From Henckelia pumila (taxonomy: Eukaryota; Streptophyta; Magnoliopsida; Lamiales; Gesneriaceae): a stretch of 64,000 nt of DNA. The stretch covers positions 6,200,001 to 6,264,000 of the forward strand of contig NC_133123.1 in NCBI RefSeq assembly GCF_033568475.1, given 5' to 3'. Under the pieces are notes generated by a model. It ran no database searches and had not been told where the DNA came from. It was given only the letters and a program-made list of their open reading frames with translations. A program made the position numbers and the translations under genes. Shown piece after piece: positions 34,170-44,749 of the stretch. Positions within the stretch are counted from its first letter, which is position 1. Each line of letters begins with the position of its first letter.

Positions 34170-36169
34170 AAATTACTCATCATATTTTATAATTGTATGT
34201 ATGCGTGCTAAGCCAGGGTATTGTCTTAAAATTAGGCTAGTAGACTAAGTTCATGAACTTACTCTTAGGTTACATTTGGAGATATGGATTTGAAGTCCAT
34301 GAATTTCGATTGTAGTTTCATTGTTAACAATAAGATAATAAAGTAAATCTTAAATTCATACGTTACTTATTTACATATTATTAGTACAAAATAGAGTGAA
34401 TTTCAAATAACACTATTACTAGGTGAATTTGAAATTCATCCAAGTTACATGAAATACTTAACCATGTATGTAAAGATCAAGAAATTTACATGCATGCAAT
34501 TTCAAAAGCAATTACACCAAGAGTTATGTAAGATTAATTATCTCAATTAATGTTGGCATTAACTCAAGAAGTTGAAAAACCAAAGGACAAACCATGAAAC
34601 TCCCATCATCAATTATTATTATAGACATGATTAAGGACTTTTATGACCATTAAGAGTGTCCTTTCACCTTCTACTAAACCTCACCTATAAATAGAGCTCA
34701 AGGTTGAAGGAATTAGATACACCAAACCCAAGCTTTGCTCTCTCCATATCTCACAAAATTTAGTATCTATAGTGGTCGAGACTCTGCCTAATTTTCGAAT
34801 CTGGAGTAGCTCATGTTCAAAGCAAGTAGTCGAGCAAGAGTGCTGTTGAAAGTCCTGATCGAGGTGTCATCCAATTTCGAGTTAGAGTTCTGAGCAAAGA
34901 TCCAATATACTTCAATTTTTGTGGGAATCAGGTAAGTGGGTTTTTGTTTCTTTAAGCCATCTTTGTTTCAATTCGATGGAAATCATTGAGTCTTGTTTCT
35001 ATTGGACTCTTTTTGTTAATTTTGATTCTCTAAGCATTATTCTAAGAAACCATCAAAATCTTTGTTTGGGCTTATTCTTATTTGAAATCACCAAGTATCC
35101 GTTTCAAGCCTTGATCGTACACTGTTTGTTTTATGTCCTTTGATTCCGTATATATTTCGTTCCACATGAATCCTTTGTTATGCTTCATTTTGAAGTACCT
35201 TATGATTCGTTATGCATTCCTTTGCTAAGCCTTTGTTCAGATTCATTATGTCCTGTTCGTTCCAATGTGGTATGTTCGTTTGTGATGATTCTGATCTGAA
35301 TAATGGCGCATTGGGAAAAGCCTGTGAGGGAAAAGGCCCCAGAGGGAGCCCATGCGTGGGAAAAGGCCCTAGAGGGAGCCCAAAACCAGTAAAAGCCCAT
35401 GGTCATTATGATAAGATATGAATAAATATATTTTTAAAAGAATGATATTCCTGTTTTGAAAACTCGATCGTACATTCCTCGTTTCATGTCCTTTGATTTC
35501 GTTTCATGTTTCTTTCTGTACGATTCCTCTGTTATGCAATGAGATCTTGAAATGCACTGTTAGGATTCAAATTAAGAAATGGTAAGGAAATTCCGAAAAC
35601 ATGATATGATAAGGCCCTGATGCGGTGGGTTATAATAACCGTTTAAGGCCTCGTCCCCTTAGAGGAGTAACAATTAGGGACTGATCAGTAGCCAGGACTA
35701 ACGAGATGAATAACAGTGCCATGTATAAGTTATGATTCGGTTGTGATATGTCTTGATTCTTTGTTTCGTATTCTGTTTGTCTCCTATCTTGACTCCTATT
35801 GAATTCGTATCATGTATATATATTCGATATTTGTGTGTACGATTGGCCCCCACTTGCTGAGTGTTTCCCAAAACACTCACCCATTTACTCTCCCTCCCCA
35901 GATAAGAATGAAGATGAGTTAGATGACAAAGAACAGATTATGTTATGGGGTTGGTGCTGACGGATCAGTTCAAGTTGAAGAAATATTGTTTTTACTTTAA
36001 ATTTCAATTTCGCTTCCGCATTGTCGCACTTGTGTTTTTCTATGTAAAAACAGTTATAGTTTATGAAACAGACTGTTTTTTTGGCAAGATTTGTACTACG
36101 AGGCTTGTTGTTTTACGATTTAAAATTGTTTACAATGCCGATGCTACGTTCCGATCACGGGGCGTGACA
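34170..36169 (+). mobile_element. LTR of a Ty3/gypsy (Tekay-like) element plus PBS
   Basis: The right border is exact: GGGCGTGACA ends at 36169, followed by TTTTAGTGGTATCAGAGCCC with the primer site TGGTATCAGAGC at 36176-36187. A TATA box CTATAAATAG lies at 34685-34694. U5 contains tandem GAAAAGGCCC(C/T)AGAGGGAG repeats (35320-35390). The left border is a guess. Bases 34210-34450 may instead belong to a MITE related to 42985-43330. The internal part after the primer site (36190-36770) is decayed, with no recognisable gag. Confidence 0.6.
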
Positions 36170-36776
36170 TTTTAGTGGTATCAGAGCCCGCCAGGTTCCA
36201 TAATCCGGATGGGAAGAGCTTCTTGCTGAAAAAAAAAATAAATTTCAGTTGTGAAGCATCCCTAGTTCAGATAGACCAGCTGGGACAATAGACCAGTTGG
36301 GAGAGAAAGAATCCGATAAGACAAAATAGCTGGCTAATATAATAGATTTGTTAAGAGTAATCTTATTCTAGAATGAACTTCAATTTTGTCCTTGAACAAT
36401 TTATGGGATGTGCTAGTACTCCAATCAAGTTAGCTACAACCCGACACCAGTTAGCGCAAAGAACGTAGATGAAGAAGATCCAATTGAAGTATACATGCCT
36501 GAAATGCGACATACTAAGATTATCACCAAAAGGAGAAATTTTTAAGTCATAGATCTGCCACACAATATCTTGTGTGTTTAACTAAGGAGAAAACATTTTA
36601 GTGTGATTCTAGTTAAGAGAAACTCAGTTAGATGAATTTAAGTTTGAACTATCTAACTATTGGAAAATATGGTTTTGGGATATATGAAGATAAGAATTCA
36701 ATTATTAGTGATTTATCCAATAGGAATTTGGTTAGGTAATCCTCATAGACAGAATTAAGAAAAGTTCGGCTATATA

Positions 36777-37162
36777 TGTGGGGTTTTATAATGCCCTAAA
36801 TACGACAACTGGCCCCTATATATGGACCAACACGAGTCCCATCATAAGTCTTTTTTGCATGCTAGCTTGTGTCCTTACTCACACGTATCCTGAGAAATTT
36901 TCTAGCTAGTGGGTCACCCACCACTCTCATAATTTTCTCAAGTACTCAAGCTCGCTTAACTTTGGAAATTTTATGTGATGAGTTCTCGAAAAGAAGTAGT
37001 ACTTATCAAATCTTTTATATATCTCTCATTTAGTGTTGGATGTTTATTCATGATCTTGTTCACTCTAGTCATTGGTAGGATTTTCATTTTCCAGATATTA
37101 ACCTCTCATATTGTGGACCAAGTACCACCTGAAAATTTCTGATAATTAGGGTGCATGTCACA
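36777..37162 (-). mobile_element. Cassandra-like LTR, 5S-bearing, minus strand
   Basis: On the minus strand it begins TGTGACATGCACCC (37162) and ends near TATAAAACCCCACA (36777). In between, GTGGGTGACCC (box C-like) and a 5S-like box A region, reverse complement of CTCGCTTAACTTTGGAA (36951), appear. The same AAAAGATTT and GAGAACTC flanking text as in the 10.1-11.9 kb element is present in reverse. No matching flanking duplication was found, so it is called a solo or truncated LTR. Confidence 0.6.
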
Positions 37163-38110
37163 AGTTTACACTTCTTTTAGTGGATCTCACATAGTCAAAT
37201 GTGAGAATAAATATTGTACATTTTAGATGCACAATTTCTTGTGAGTTGGTAATGTTTTCAAGGAAATTGCCTTGGACTACCACATCAATGAATGCCACAT
37301 ATGTGGTTATACGTTACTTTTGAGTTTTGAAACTACAAAATTATCTCAATTACATGCATCAATGAAAATTTAAAGGACACTTCATTAATTATAATTTTGT
37401 GATTTTGAAGAAAATGTGTGTAATGCGTGCGTAACAATCATTATAAATATTGCATTTTCAAAATGAAAATGAAAAGTATGGGAAACACAGCAACAAAGGC
37501 GCAGCTTCTTGGGAGGGCTGATCCGTTTTTATGAGAAATGTTTAACTATGCGGCCACATGTACATATTCATATATATGAACTGATTTCATAAATTATGGA
37601 GTGATCAGTTAGATTCGATTTAGGTAAATTCTCTTCTATAAGAAAAGAATTGAACTGAATTCCCATGCAAATGGAAATGTTATTCCCCAACATAAACTTC
37701 ATCCGACAAGCTAGGGTTGGAAAAAATCCAATATTCGGTACATATGCCGAGGTTATCGTACCAAAAGAATACATAGTTTTTGGTATATATACCGAATATT
37801 TTAACAGTACGGTAACGATATCGAATTTTTCATTACGATAACGGTATAAATTTTGAAAATTTCAATATATATCGGAATACCTAAGTACCGAAATAGTATA
37901 TAAAACTTTAAAAATATATAATTTTTTTTAGTATAAAACTGTATACATCATTTCGAAATATCGATATACCATAAAATTTCGCTATAATCGTAATACTAAT
38001 TATATGAACCAAAACTTTCAGTATGCCAAAAATCAATATACCAAAAGTTTCGATACGATATCGATATAAAATTTTCATATACACTAAATTTCGATATAAA
38101 GTTTTCAATT
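37163..38110. other. Intergenic DNA with GGTATACCG-family MITE relic
   Basis: From about 37710 to 38110 the sequence matches 4860-5290 (for example GAGGTTATCGTACCAAAA), so it is a copy of that hAT MITE or of the duplicated block that holds it. Bases 37163-37700 hold no recognisable gene or repeat. Confidence 0.5.
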
Positions 38111-38214
38111 AATGCACCACCTTTTTCATAAAAGTCTATTTCTCAAAAGGAAAAAAAAACTAATATATTCTTCTCATAAAATATTATATTTTACGTGGTT
38201 TTCAACAAGTTGAG

Positions 38215-38358
38215 CTAGCTAGCTAGCATACCATGCATTATTATATTCGTCCACCATATTATTTAAACCCCATCAGCCATAGCCATTGAACTCACAAGCT
38301 TAAACACACTGTCTGCAACTGTTTTAAGTTAAATATATACATAAAATCAATAATCCTA
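38215..38358 (+). promoter_or_regulatory. Proximal promoter/5' leader of lipase B
   Basis: This is nearly identical to 7545-7690 ahead of lipase A, including CATATTATTTAAACCCCATC and the leader to the ATG. The 10-20-bp gaps are in the (TA)n and CTAGCTAG runs only. Both genes are therefore likely to start transcription the same way. The more distal promoter differs. Confidence 0.6.
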
Positions 38359-39929
38359 ATGGGTACAGAGCTCCACCCTACATGGGACCAACTACTGGGG
38401 AGCGGTGACTGGGATGGACTTGTGGAGCCACTGCACCCGGACCTCCGCAACCTAGTCCTCCGCTGCAGCAACTTCAGCCAAGCAACCCTGGACGCCTTCA
38501 ACACCGACGAAGGCTCCAAGTACACCGGCAGCAGCAGATATGGCAAGGAAGGTTTTTTTGACAAAGTGGTGCTTGACTCGGCTTCTGATTATGAGGTTAA
38601 AGCTTTTCTGTATTCCGCCTCTGATCTCGGCCCTCTGTCGGTGTTTGTAAACCACAAGGTCCCCGGTTCTTGGGACTTGTATTCCAACATGATCGGCTTC
38701 ATTGCTGTCACCACCGATGATGTTAGCAAGGCCTTGGAACGCCGAGAAATCTACGTCGCATGGCGTGGCACTGTCACAGGCATGGAGTGGCTCAATGACC
38801 TTGATATTGGGTATAAATTACATTAAATTAAGCTCCATTTATATATTATAGGGAAAATTGCTTTTTTTGTCCTGTTTGTTTGTCGCTTTGCGATTTCAGT
38901 CCTTTATATTATTTTTAGATTTCAGTTTTAGTTCGTTATCTTTATTTTATTGACAATTTTAATCCTTTTTTCGACGTGACGCTGATGTGGCACTATTCAG
39001 TGTTGATGTGGAGCTGACGTGTATTAAAGTGCCACGTAAGCATTTTCGAATAAAAATGATCGAAATTGCCAAAAATCGAAACATGCAAGACTAAAACTGA
39101 AATTTGAAAGCATAAATGACCAAAATCGCAAAGTGACAAACATACCGAACCAAATTTACAATTTTTCCTATATTATATAGCCAAAGTTTTTAATTAGTCT
39201 AGTTAGATTTAATTTATTCAGTCTTTTTTATGTTTTGTTTTTGTTTGTTGTTACAACTGCAGCCTTGCGTCTGCCAAAGAATTGGTACCTACTGAACTTG
39301 ACCCAAGAAAGGTGCCTAAAATCATGCATGGTTGGCTAAACATCTACCATTCCAAAAATTCAGATTCGAAATTCATCGGATTATCTCCAAGAGAACAGCT
39401 GCAGAAACATATCGACAAACTGATAAACGACGACTATAAGAAGGAAAACTTGAGCATTATAGTGACAGGGCATAGTCTTGGCGCTAGTTTAGCAACATTA
39501 TCTGCTTTCGATCTGGTCGAAAATGTGATTAATAAAGATATCCGGGTTGCGGCCATCTGCTCTGCTAGTCCTCATGTGGGGGATCAGGTTTTCGTGGACA
39601 GAGTGAAAATGTATCCGAATCTGAAAGTTTTTCGCACCTTCAACACAAACGATAAAGTTCCTTTGGTTCCACAAACATTTTTATTAGAGTACAAAGCCGT
39701 TGGAGTAGAGCTGAAAGTTGATAACAAGATATCTCCATATCTGAAGAGCAACATGTCTGACGTGCATAATTTGCAGGGGGTGATGCACGTGGTGGCGGGT
39801 TATAATGGGAAGGACAAGCCATTTGAATTGATCGAGGGATGGAGCTACGCGTTGGCGAATAAGGAGATGACCTTAGCTAATTTGGAGTTTTTATGTTTCT
39901 TGAATTCAGATTATGCAAAAAAACAATAA
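38359..39929 (+). CDS. Class II phospholipase A1-like, copy B, altered C-terminus
   Basis: Exons 38359-38810 and 39263-39929 around a 452-bp phase-2 intron encode 372 residues. The first 351 residues closely match copy A and keep YVAWRGT, GHSLG (Ser about 222), the Asp in FNTNDKVP (about 281) and VMHVVAGY. After ALANKE the sequence diverges. The final 21 residues (MTLANLEFLCFLN...) are read from an inverted copy of the downstream noncoding DNA, replacing the 42-residue end with the SWWVEKNKG block. The catalytic triad is intact, but the loss of a conserved C-terminal segment may impair folding or lipid binding. It could be a pseudogene or a variant. Confidence 0.8.
38842..39177. mobile_element. 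GGGAAAATTGC MITE in the lipase B intron (copy 2)
   Basis: Bases 38851-39168 (318 bp), GGGAAAATTGC...ACAATTTTTCC, are flanked by the 9-bp repeat tatattata (38842-38850 and 39169-39177). The inverted arms hold TTTGTCGCTTTGCGATTTCA and its complement. The lipase A intron lacks it. It lies 31 bp after the splice donor, so it is transcribed as part of the intron and would fold into a strong hairpin. Confidence 0.9.
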
Positions 39930-40043
39930 GAAATGGAATTGCATGAACTAATTTGTTCGATAAGAAAAGGGAACCCATCTGCATTTACTAAAAGTGAAAT
40001 GACAGACGACGCATTTTATTCATATATGTCAAACAAAAGCACA
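39865..40043 (-). other. Inverted segment replacing the lipase B 3' end
   Basis: Read in reverse complement, 39865-40043 matches 9235-9405 downstream of lipase A (for example ATTCATATATGTCAAAC against GTTTGACATATATGAAT). Forward collinearity resumes at about 40045 (matching 9480). The equivalent of 8931-9234, the C-terminal coding end and early 3' UTR, is missing. An inversion coupled with flanking deletions explains all three observations. Confidence 0.85.
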
Positions 40044-41388
40044 TCAAATACAACACTAATCTTTAACCCATTAACTTTAAACTCTACACTAAAAAGAATA
40101 TTCTCATAGTATTCTCTATTATTTTATTACAACAACTAATTTATTTCAAAAAATATTTTTAAACACAATAATTAAAATATAAATGATTTCTAAAATATTA
40201 ATTTCTTTATAGAAATATTAATGAATTAAAAATTTTAATTACGTATATTTTCAAAATTATTTAAAATTTTTAATTTTAGTTATTTAAATTTTTAAACTTA
40301 TTATTTATTTTACGAATTTTAATTTTATTTATTTAAATAATTAATTAGAAACAAAAAAAAGAAAAAAAGATAGCGTTGGTGCAATACTGTAGCTTTGCTC
40401 CAACCTGGTGCTGAAAATAGCGCTTGGTTGGAATCAACACCAATTTGGTATAATACATCAAGTTGGTGTTGCATTGGAGAATGGAGATGCTCTAAGGAGT
40501 TTGACATAATTTATGTTAAACAAAGGATATTAACATCATGAGTTTCTTGAACAAATTAAGTTTTTGTGGGAAATTTTTTTTACTTTATTTACAATCAAAT
40601 AAAATAAAAAATTTCTTATTTCAATCTTTTTCAAATTAAGTTTTTTTTTTTTGTGAAAAAATTGATTTAACTTCATCTCAAAGAAAATAACAAATTTTAG
40701 AATTTCAATATTCTCTTATTAAGATTAATTTTCATTGGAAAAAATTTGTTTAATTCATCAAAAAACAAATAAAATTAAATTTGGAATTTCAATCTTCTTG
40801 TAGGATGTATACTTATCTAATAATCTAACTGATGCACATATTTTGATAATTTTGACCTCATTATAATAAGTAATTTTACAAAAATATCAACAGTACCAAA
40901 TATATATCTCAACTTCTCAAGTAAAAGTAAAATAATGGACGGACACACATATATCATCCTTTTTAATTATTTTTTTTCAAAAACTAAACAAACGCATATT
41001 AAATAAGTAAAAAATTTATTTCTAGAAAAAATAAAAATATTACAACTTTTTGAAAGATAAATTACCTAATATTTTATTAAAATGATTGCCTATTTAACTG
41101 CCATTTTCAAAACAACAAAAATTTTAATGAGATGATTTACTGATCTAGTTTTTTACCATACCCATAAAAAAATATCACTTATATCACTATAAACATGTAC
41201 CAGGTCAACATATTAGGGATAATGATTTATGATAATGACACGATCTCACAAAAGAATTATTTTTTGAAAATTATTTTTCTTTTGCATTAGTGAAAATTTC
41301 CATGTTTAAAATCTTTTTTTTTTTTAAAAAAAATCAATTAAAAGCCTTGATGTTCACTAATCACTACATGGAAACTGACTACATTCAT
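40044..41388. other. Duplicated block downstream of lipase B
   Basis: Bases 40045-40880 match 9480-10106 plus 11905-12150 of copy A, without the Cassandra element. The join at about 40620 is its empty site. Bases 40900-41388 are AT-rich with no gene or recognisable element. Confidence 0.65.
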
Positions 41389-41722
41389 TCTTTAAAAGGG
41401 AAAACTGCACTTTTGGTTCAGTATATTAGTCACTTTGCGATTTCAGTTCTCTATATTTTAATATTTTAATTTTAGTCATGTATGTTTCGATTTTTGGCAA
41501 TTTTAGTTTTTTTCTTCGAAAATGCTTACGTGGAACTATACACGTCAGCTTCACATCAGCACTGCATTGACATCACATCAGCGCCACATCGAAAAAATAC
41601 TAAAATTTCCAAAGAAAAAAAACAAAGATAGCGGACTAAAACTGAAATATGAAAATATAGAGGACTGAAATCACAAAATGATAAATATACAGGACTATAA
41701 AAGCAATTTTTCTTCTTTAAAA
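41389..41722. mobile_element. GGGAAAATTGC MITE, copy 3
   Basis: Bases 41398-41713 (GGGAAAACTGC...GCAATTTTTCT) are flanked by a 9-bp repeat, tctttaaaa (41389-41397 and 41714-41722). It has the same inner motifs as copies 1 and 2 (CACTTTGCGATTTCAG and its inverse), with more mutations. Confidence 0.8.
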
Positions 41723-42008
41723 ATGTTCGGAAAGTAGTTTCTTTCTCTCATAATTTTTCACGTAGTTCTCAAAATAATAATAATTATTATTATTGTAATA
41801 AATTCTTCTCATTAGATACTTTTCATGGCTCTCAAGTCACAACAAGCTGAGATACAGTTAAAAAAAAAAAAAATTTGAGAATACCATATATATGGTATAT
41901 TATCGATCTCCCACCATTATTTAGAGCCCATCAGCCATGCTATGGAATTCACAGCTACATACAATATTCACATAAGATAAAAGGGTATACAAAATTTTTG
42001 GTCTTTAA

Positions 42009-42049
<41 letters not shown>

Positions 42050-42290
42050 GTCTTGCTAATTGTAGAATTCGTATTTCTAATATTGTAATTTGTAAATTTT
42101 TTTATTATTATTATTTTTCATTTTTAGCCTTTCTTGACCAGAGTCCAGCCCCCGACCACAGAAATTGCTTATGTGGAAGCGGCTGACAGCGAAATGGATT
42201 TTTGGAAAGAAAAATTGTGTGTGCCACATGTATTCATTTTCAAACTAGGTAATAAACTAAAAAATTAAAATAAAGAAATATCAATGCCGC
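41723..42290 (+). pseudogene. Decayed third lipase promoter and duplicated block
   Basis: CCACCATTATTTAGAGCCCA, CATCAGCCATGC and GGAATTCACAGCTAC (about 41907-41960) are recognisable versions of the promoter/leader shared by lipases A and B, and TTTTTCACGTAGTTCTC (41754) matches text further upstream. No lipase coding sequence follows. Instead 41950-42290 matches the window start (60-300). It marks a third, now lost, gene copy. An (AT)n tract lies at 42012-42045. Confidence 0.55.
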
Positions 42291-42401
42291 AAAATATTTT
42301 TAAAAAAATCATAATATATTCAAGTTTCCTTCCAAAAATCTACGTCGACATTCACGGACATTGCATCAAATCACAAAAATACTCAATTTTATTTCATAAA
42401 A

Positions 42402-42746
42402 TACATATTTGGGAAAATTGCATATATCACCTCTATGAAATCTCGGGTTTGCTGATAACCCCCTATGAAATTTTTTTAAGCTAATAACCCCATGTGATTC
42501 TAGATTTGTAGCATACACACCCTTTTCAGCTAAAAAATGACGAAAATATCCCTACATAAAATAAATGATAAATTAAAAAGTTCATAAAAGTCAAGGGTAT
42601 TTTCGTCATTTTTTTAATCAAAAGGGGTGTGCATGCTATAAATCTAGAATCACAAGGGGTTATTAGCTTAAAAAAAATTTCATAGGGGGTTATCAGCAAA
42701 TCCGAGATTTCACAAGGGTGATATATGTAATTTTCCCTACATATTT
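42402..42746. mobile_element. Mutator-like MITE, GGGAAAATTGCATATATCACC family
   Basis: Bases 42411-42737 (327 bp) are flanked by tacatattt (42402-42410 and 42738-42746). The element is nearly fully palindromic, with arms carrying ATAACCCCCTATGAAATTT, TAGCATACACACCC and GAAAATATCCC and their inverses. The outer 11 bp are shared with the other GGGAAAATTGC MITEs but the interior is unrelated. A right half-copy lies at about 47620-47789. Confidence 0.9.
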
Positions 42747-42782
42747 TAGCCAGTAAATTGTCTATAATCAACATATTTTATC

Positions 42783-43950
42783 CACTACAAAAAATATTTT
42801 AAATTTTCTTTAATATTTATTTATCTTTATCAATATTATTACATTTTTAGATGCTCAGGAGCACTCCTAATTAAATTTTTTTTTTAACAATCAGTAATTT
42901 GAATACGACAAACTCATCATCTATATATACTATCTATACTCGTTAAGAGTCTTGTGAAAATCCTAATTGTCATGAAATCCTTTAGGTTGTGCTTGGATGA
43001 AATTAAAGTGTTTTAAATCCATGGATTTCGATTACATTTATTGTTAACAATGAAACATATATAGAGAAATCTTAAATTTATAACTTAATTATTTACATAT
43101 TAGTTAGATGGATTAAAATATATTTCAAATAACCACTTTATTGGATCAACCCAAAATTCATCATAATGATCATGAGATACTATATAAACATAAAAGAAGT
43201 GAATTTGATGTTTGACTTTTCAAGTATATATTATAATAAACACTGTGAACTGTTATGGTGGTACCTTTCTAAACAACACAAATATATTTGAAATCCATGA
43301 AAACAGGTCGACCAGGTTCGTTCTACAATAAAAAATAATATTTTACCTTTTACACATAGAAAATAATATTTTTTTATGAGTGACTGTAGTCGGATATTTG
43401 TCTCGAAAAATAGATCTGTGAAACGATCTTATGAGTTTTTAGTACATTAATTAGAATAACAATGTTATTGCTTCTAAAAGGCATATCAGTACGAGCGGTT
43501 TACATGCATCAACTGTTTAAGAAGTATATATACCATAAGAACAATTTGAAAAACAATCTTAAAACAATAGGGTAATAAAAGCGATTACTAGCAACGATTT
43601 ACACAAATCACTGCTAAAAGTATTCGATAGGAGCGGTTAAATAAATGCTCCTAAATGTTCGAGCAATAAAAACGGTCTTCAGCAGCTGCTTACTAAAAAC
43701 CGTTTCTAAAAAGATTAAATACGATCAGTTTAAATATTGATCCTAAAAACTTCATCAATAGAAATGGTTTTTAGCAACCGTTAATACACACCGTTGCAAA
43801 AACTACCCAATAAGAACAGTCCCGCAACCGCCCTTACAATATAGGTAATTAGAAGCGGTTTATTCCGAAGAGTTGCAATTGTTCGCTTTTCAAGAGCGAT
43901 TTTGAAACCACTCCTAAAAACCCACTCCAAAAAAACCGTTTTTTGTAGTG
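42783..43950. mobile_element. Probable non-autonomous CACTA element
   Basis: The right end reads TTTTTTGTAGTG at 43950, the inverse of CACTACAAAAAA, and a left end CACTACAAAAAAT lies at 42783. Repeated subterminal motifs such as AGCGGTT, AACCGTT and GCAACG fill 43480-43940, as in CACTA transposons. The 3-bp flanks (atc and aat) do not agree. A different inverted pair, GTGCTTGGATGAA (42990) and TTCCATCCAAGCAC (about 43953), overlaps these limits. The structure may be nested or chimeric. Confidence 0.5.
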
Positions 43951-44749
43951 AATTCCATCCAAGCACTTATAAAATTTTAATAGGATAACATGTTCTTGAC
44001 CTTTTAACATTTGATCACAACACCCCTACGACTCATTGTGTATGCACACACTAATGTGTATATTTATGGTATTTTTTGTTTTTTGCACGTGATTTGACTT
44101 TATTGCGTTATTTTTTAAGTACAAATTACTCTTCTTTAATTTTTTTCTTACCAATAAAAGTAGAGTAATTTTACATGTACAACTAAGCTTATACAATGAA
44201 TTTTATACCATAAAAAATCAATGCAAAATTTTATTTATCAAATCGCATGATCATGTATTTAAGCCTCGTACAATCAATAATGATCACGATAAGAATGAGA
44301 GATCAATCGAAATAAGTCTATAGTAGTCGTTTTACATTTACTTCAAATAATTGATTGAATTTTTTATGCATCAAATTATTTTACGTCCAATTCCAGTAAA
44401 GATAACCGAACATATAGTTAGTGCCATATTTTATACCAAGAAAAATAATTTTCTTTTCATTAACTTGTCCATTTTAAAATTTGGATCTTTTAAAATTTGA
44501 TTTCGGTATACTAACTTTAATTTTCAGTTATTTTGGTTTAATTATTGACATGACATCTTGACATGTTAGCATTTTCCGATGTAGTGTCATCCGATGACAT
44601 ATCAGTATTTTTCGGTGCCACGTCAACAAGCGGGCCAAAATAAGCAAAAATTAAAAGTTAGTATATCAAAACCAACTTTGAAAAGTTAATGACTTTAGAC
44701 AAAAAAATAGACTATTTTCCCTTTTTCCTTTTTGTACGATTTGGCTTCG
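43951..44749. other. Duplicated block and half-MITE
   Basis: Bases 44262-44445 match 2000-2190. Bases 44447-44725 form an inverted structure (ATTAACTTGTCCATTTT on the left, ATGACTTTAGACAAAAAA on the right) resembling a foldback MITE. Its relative is at about 13830-13950. No gene is seen. Confidence 0.5.
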
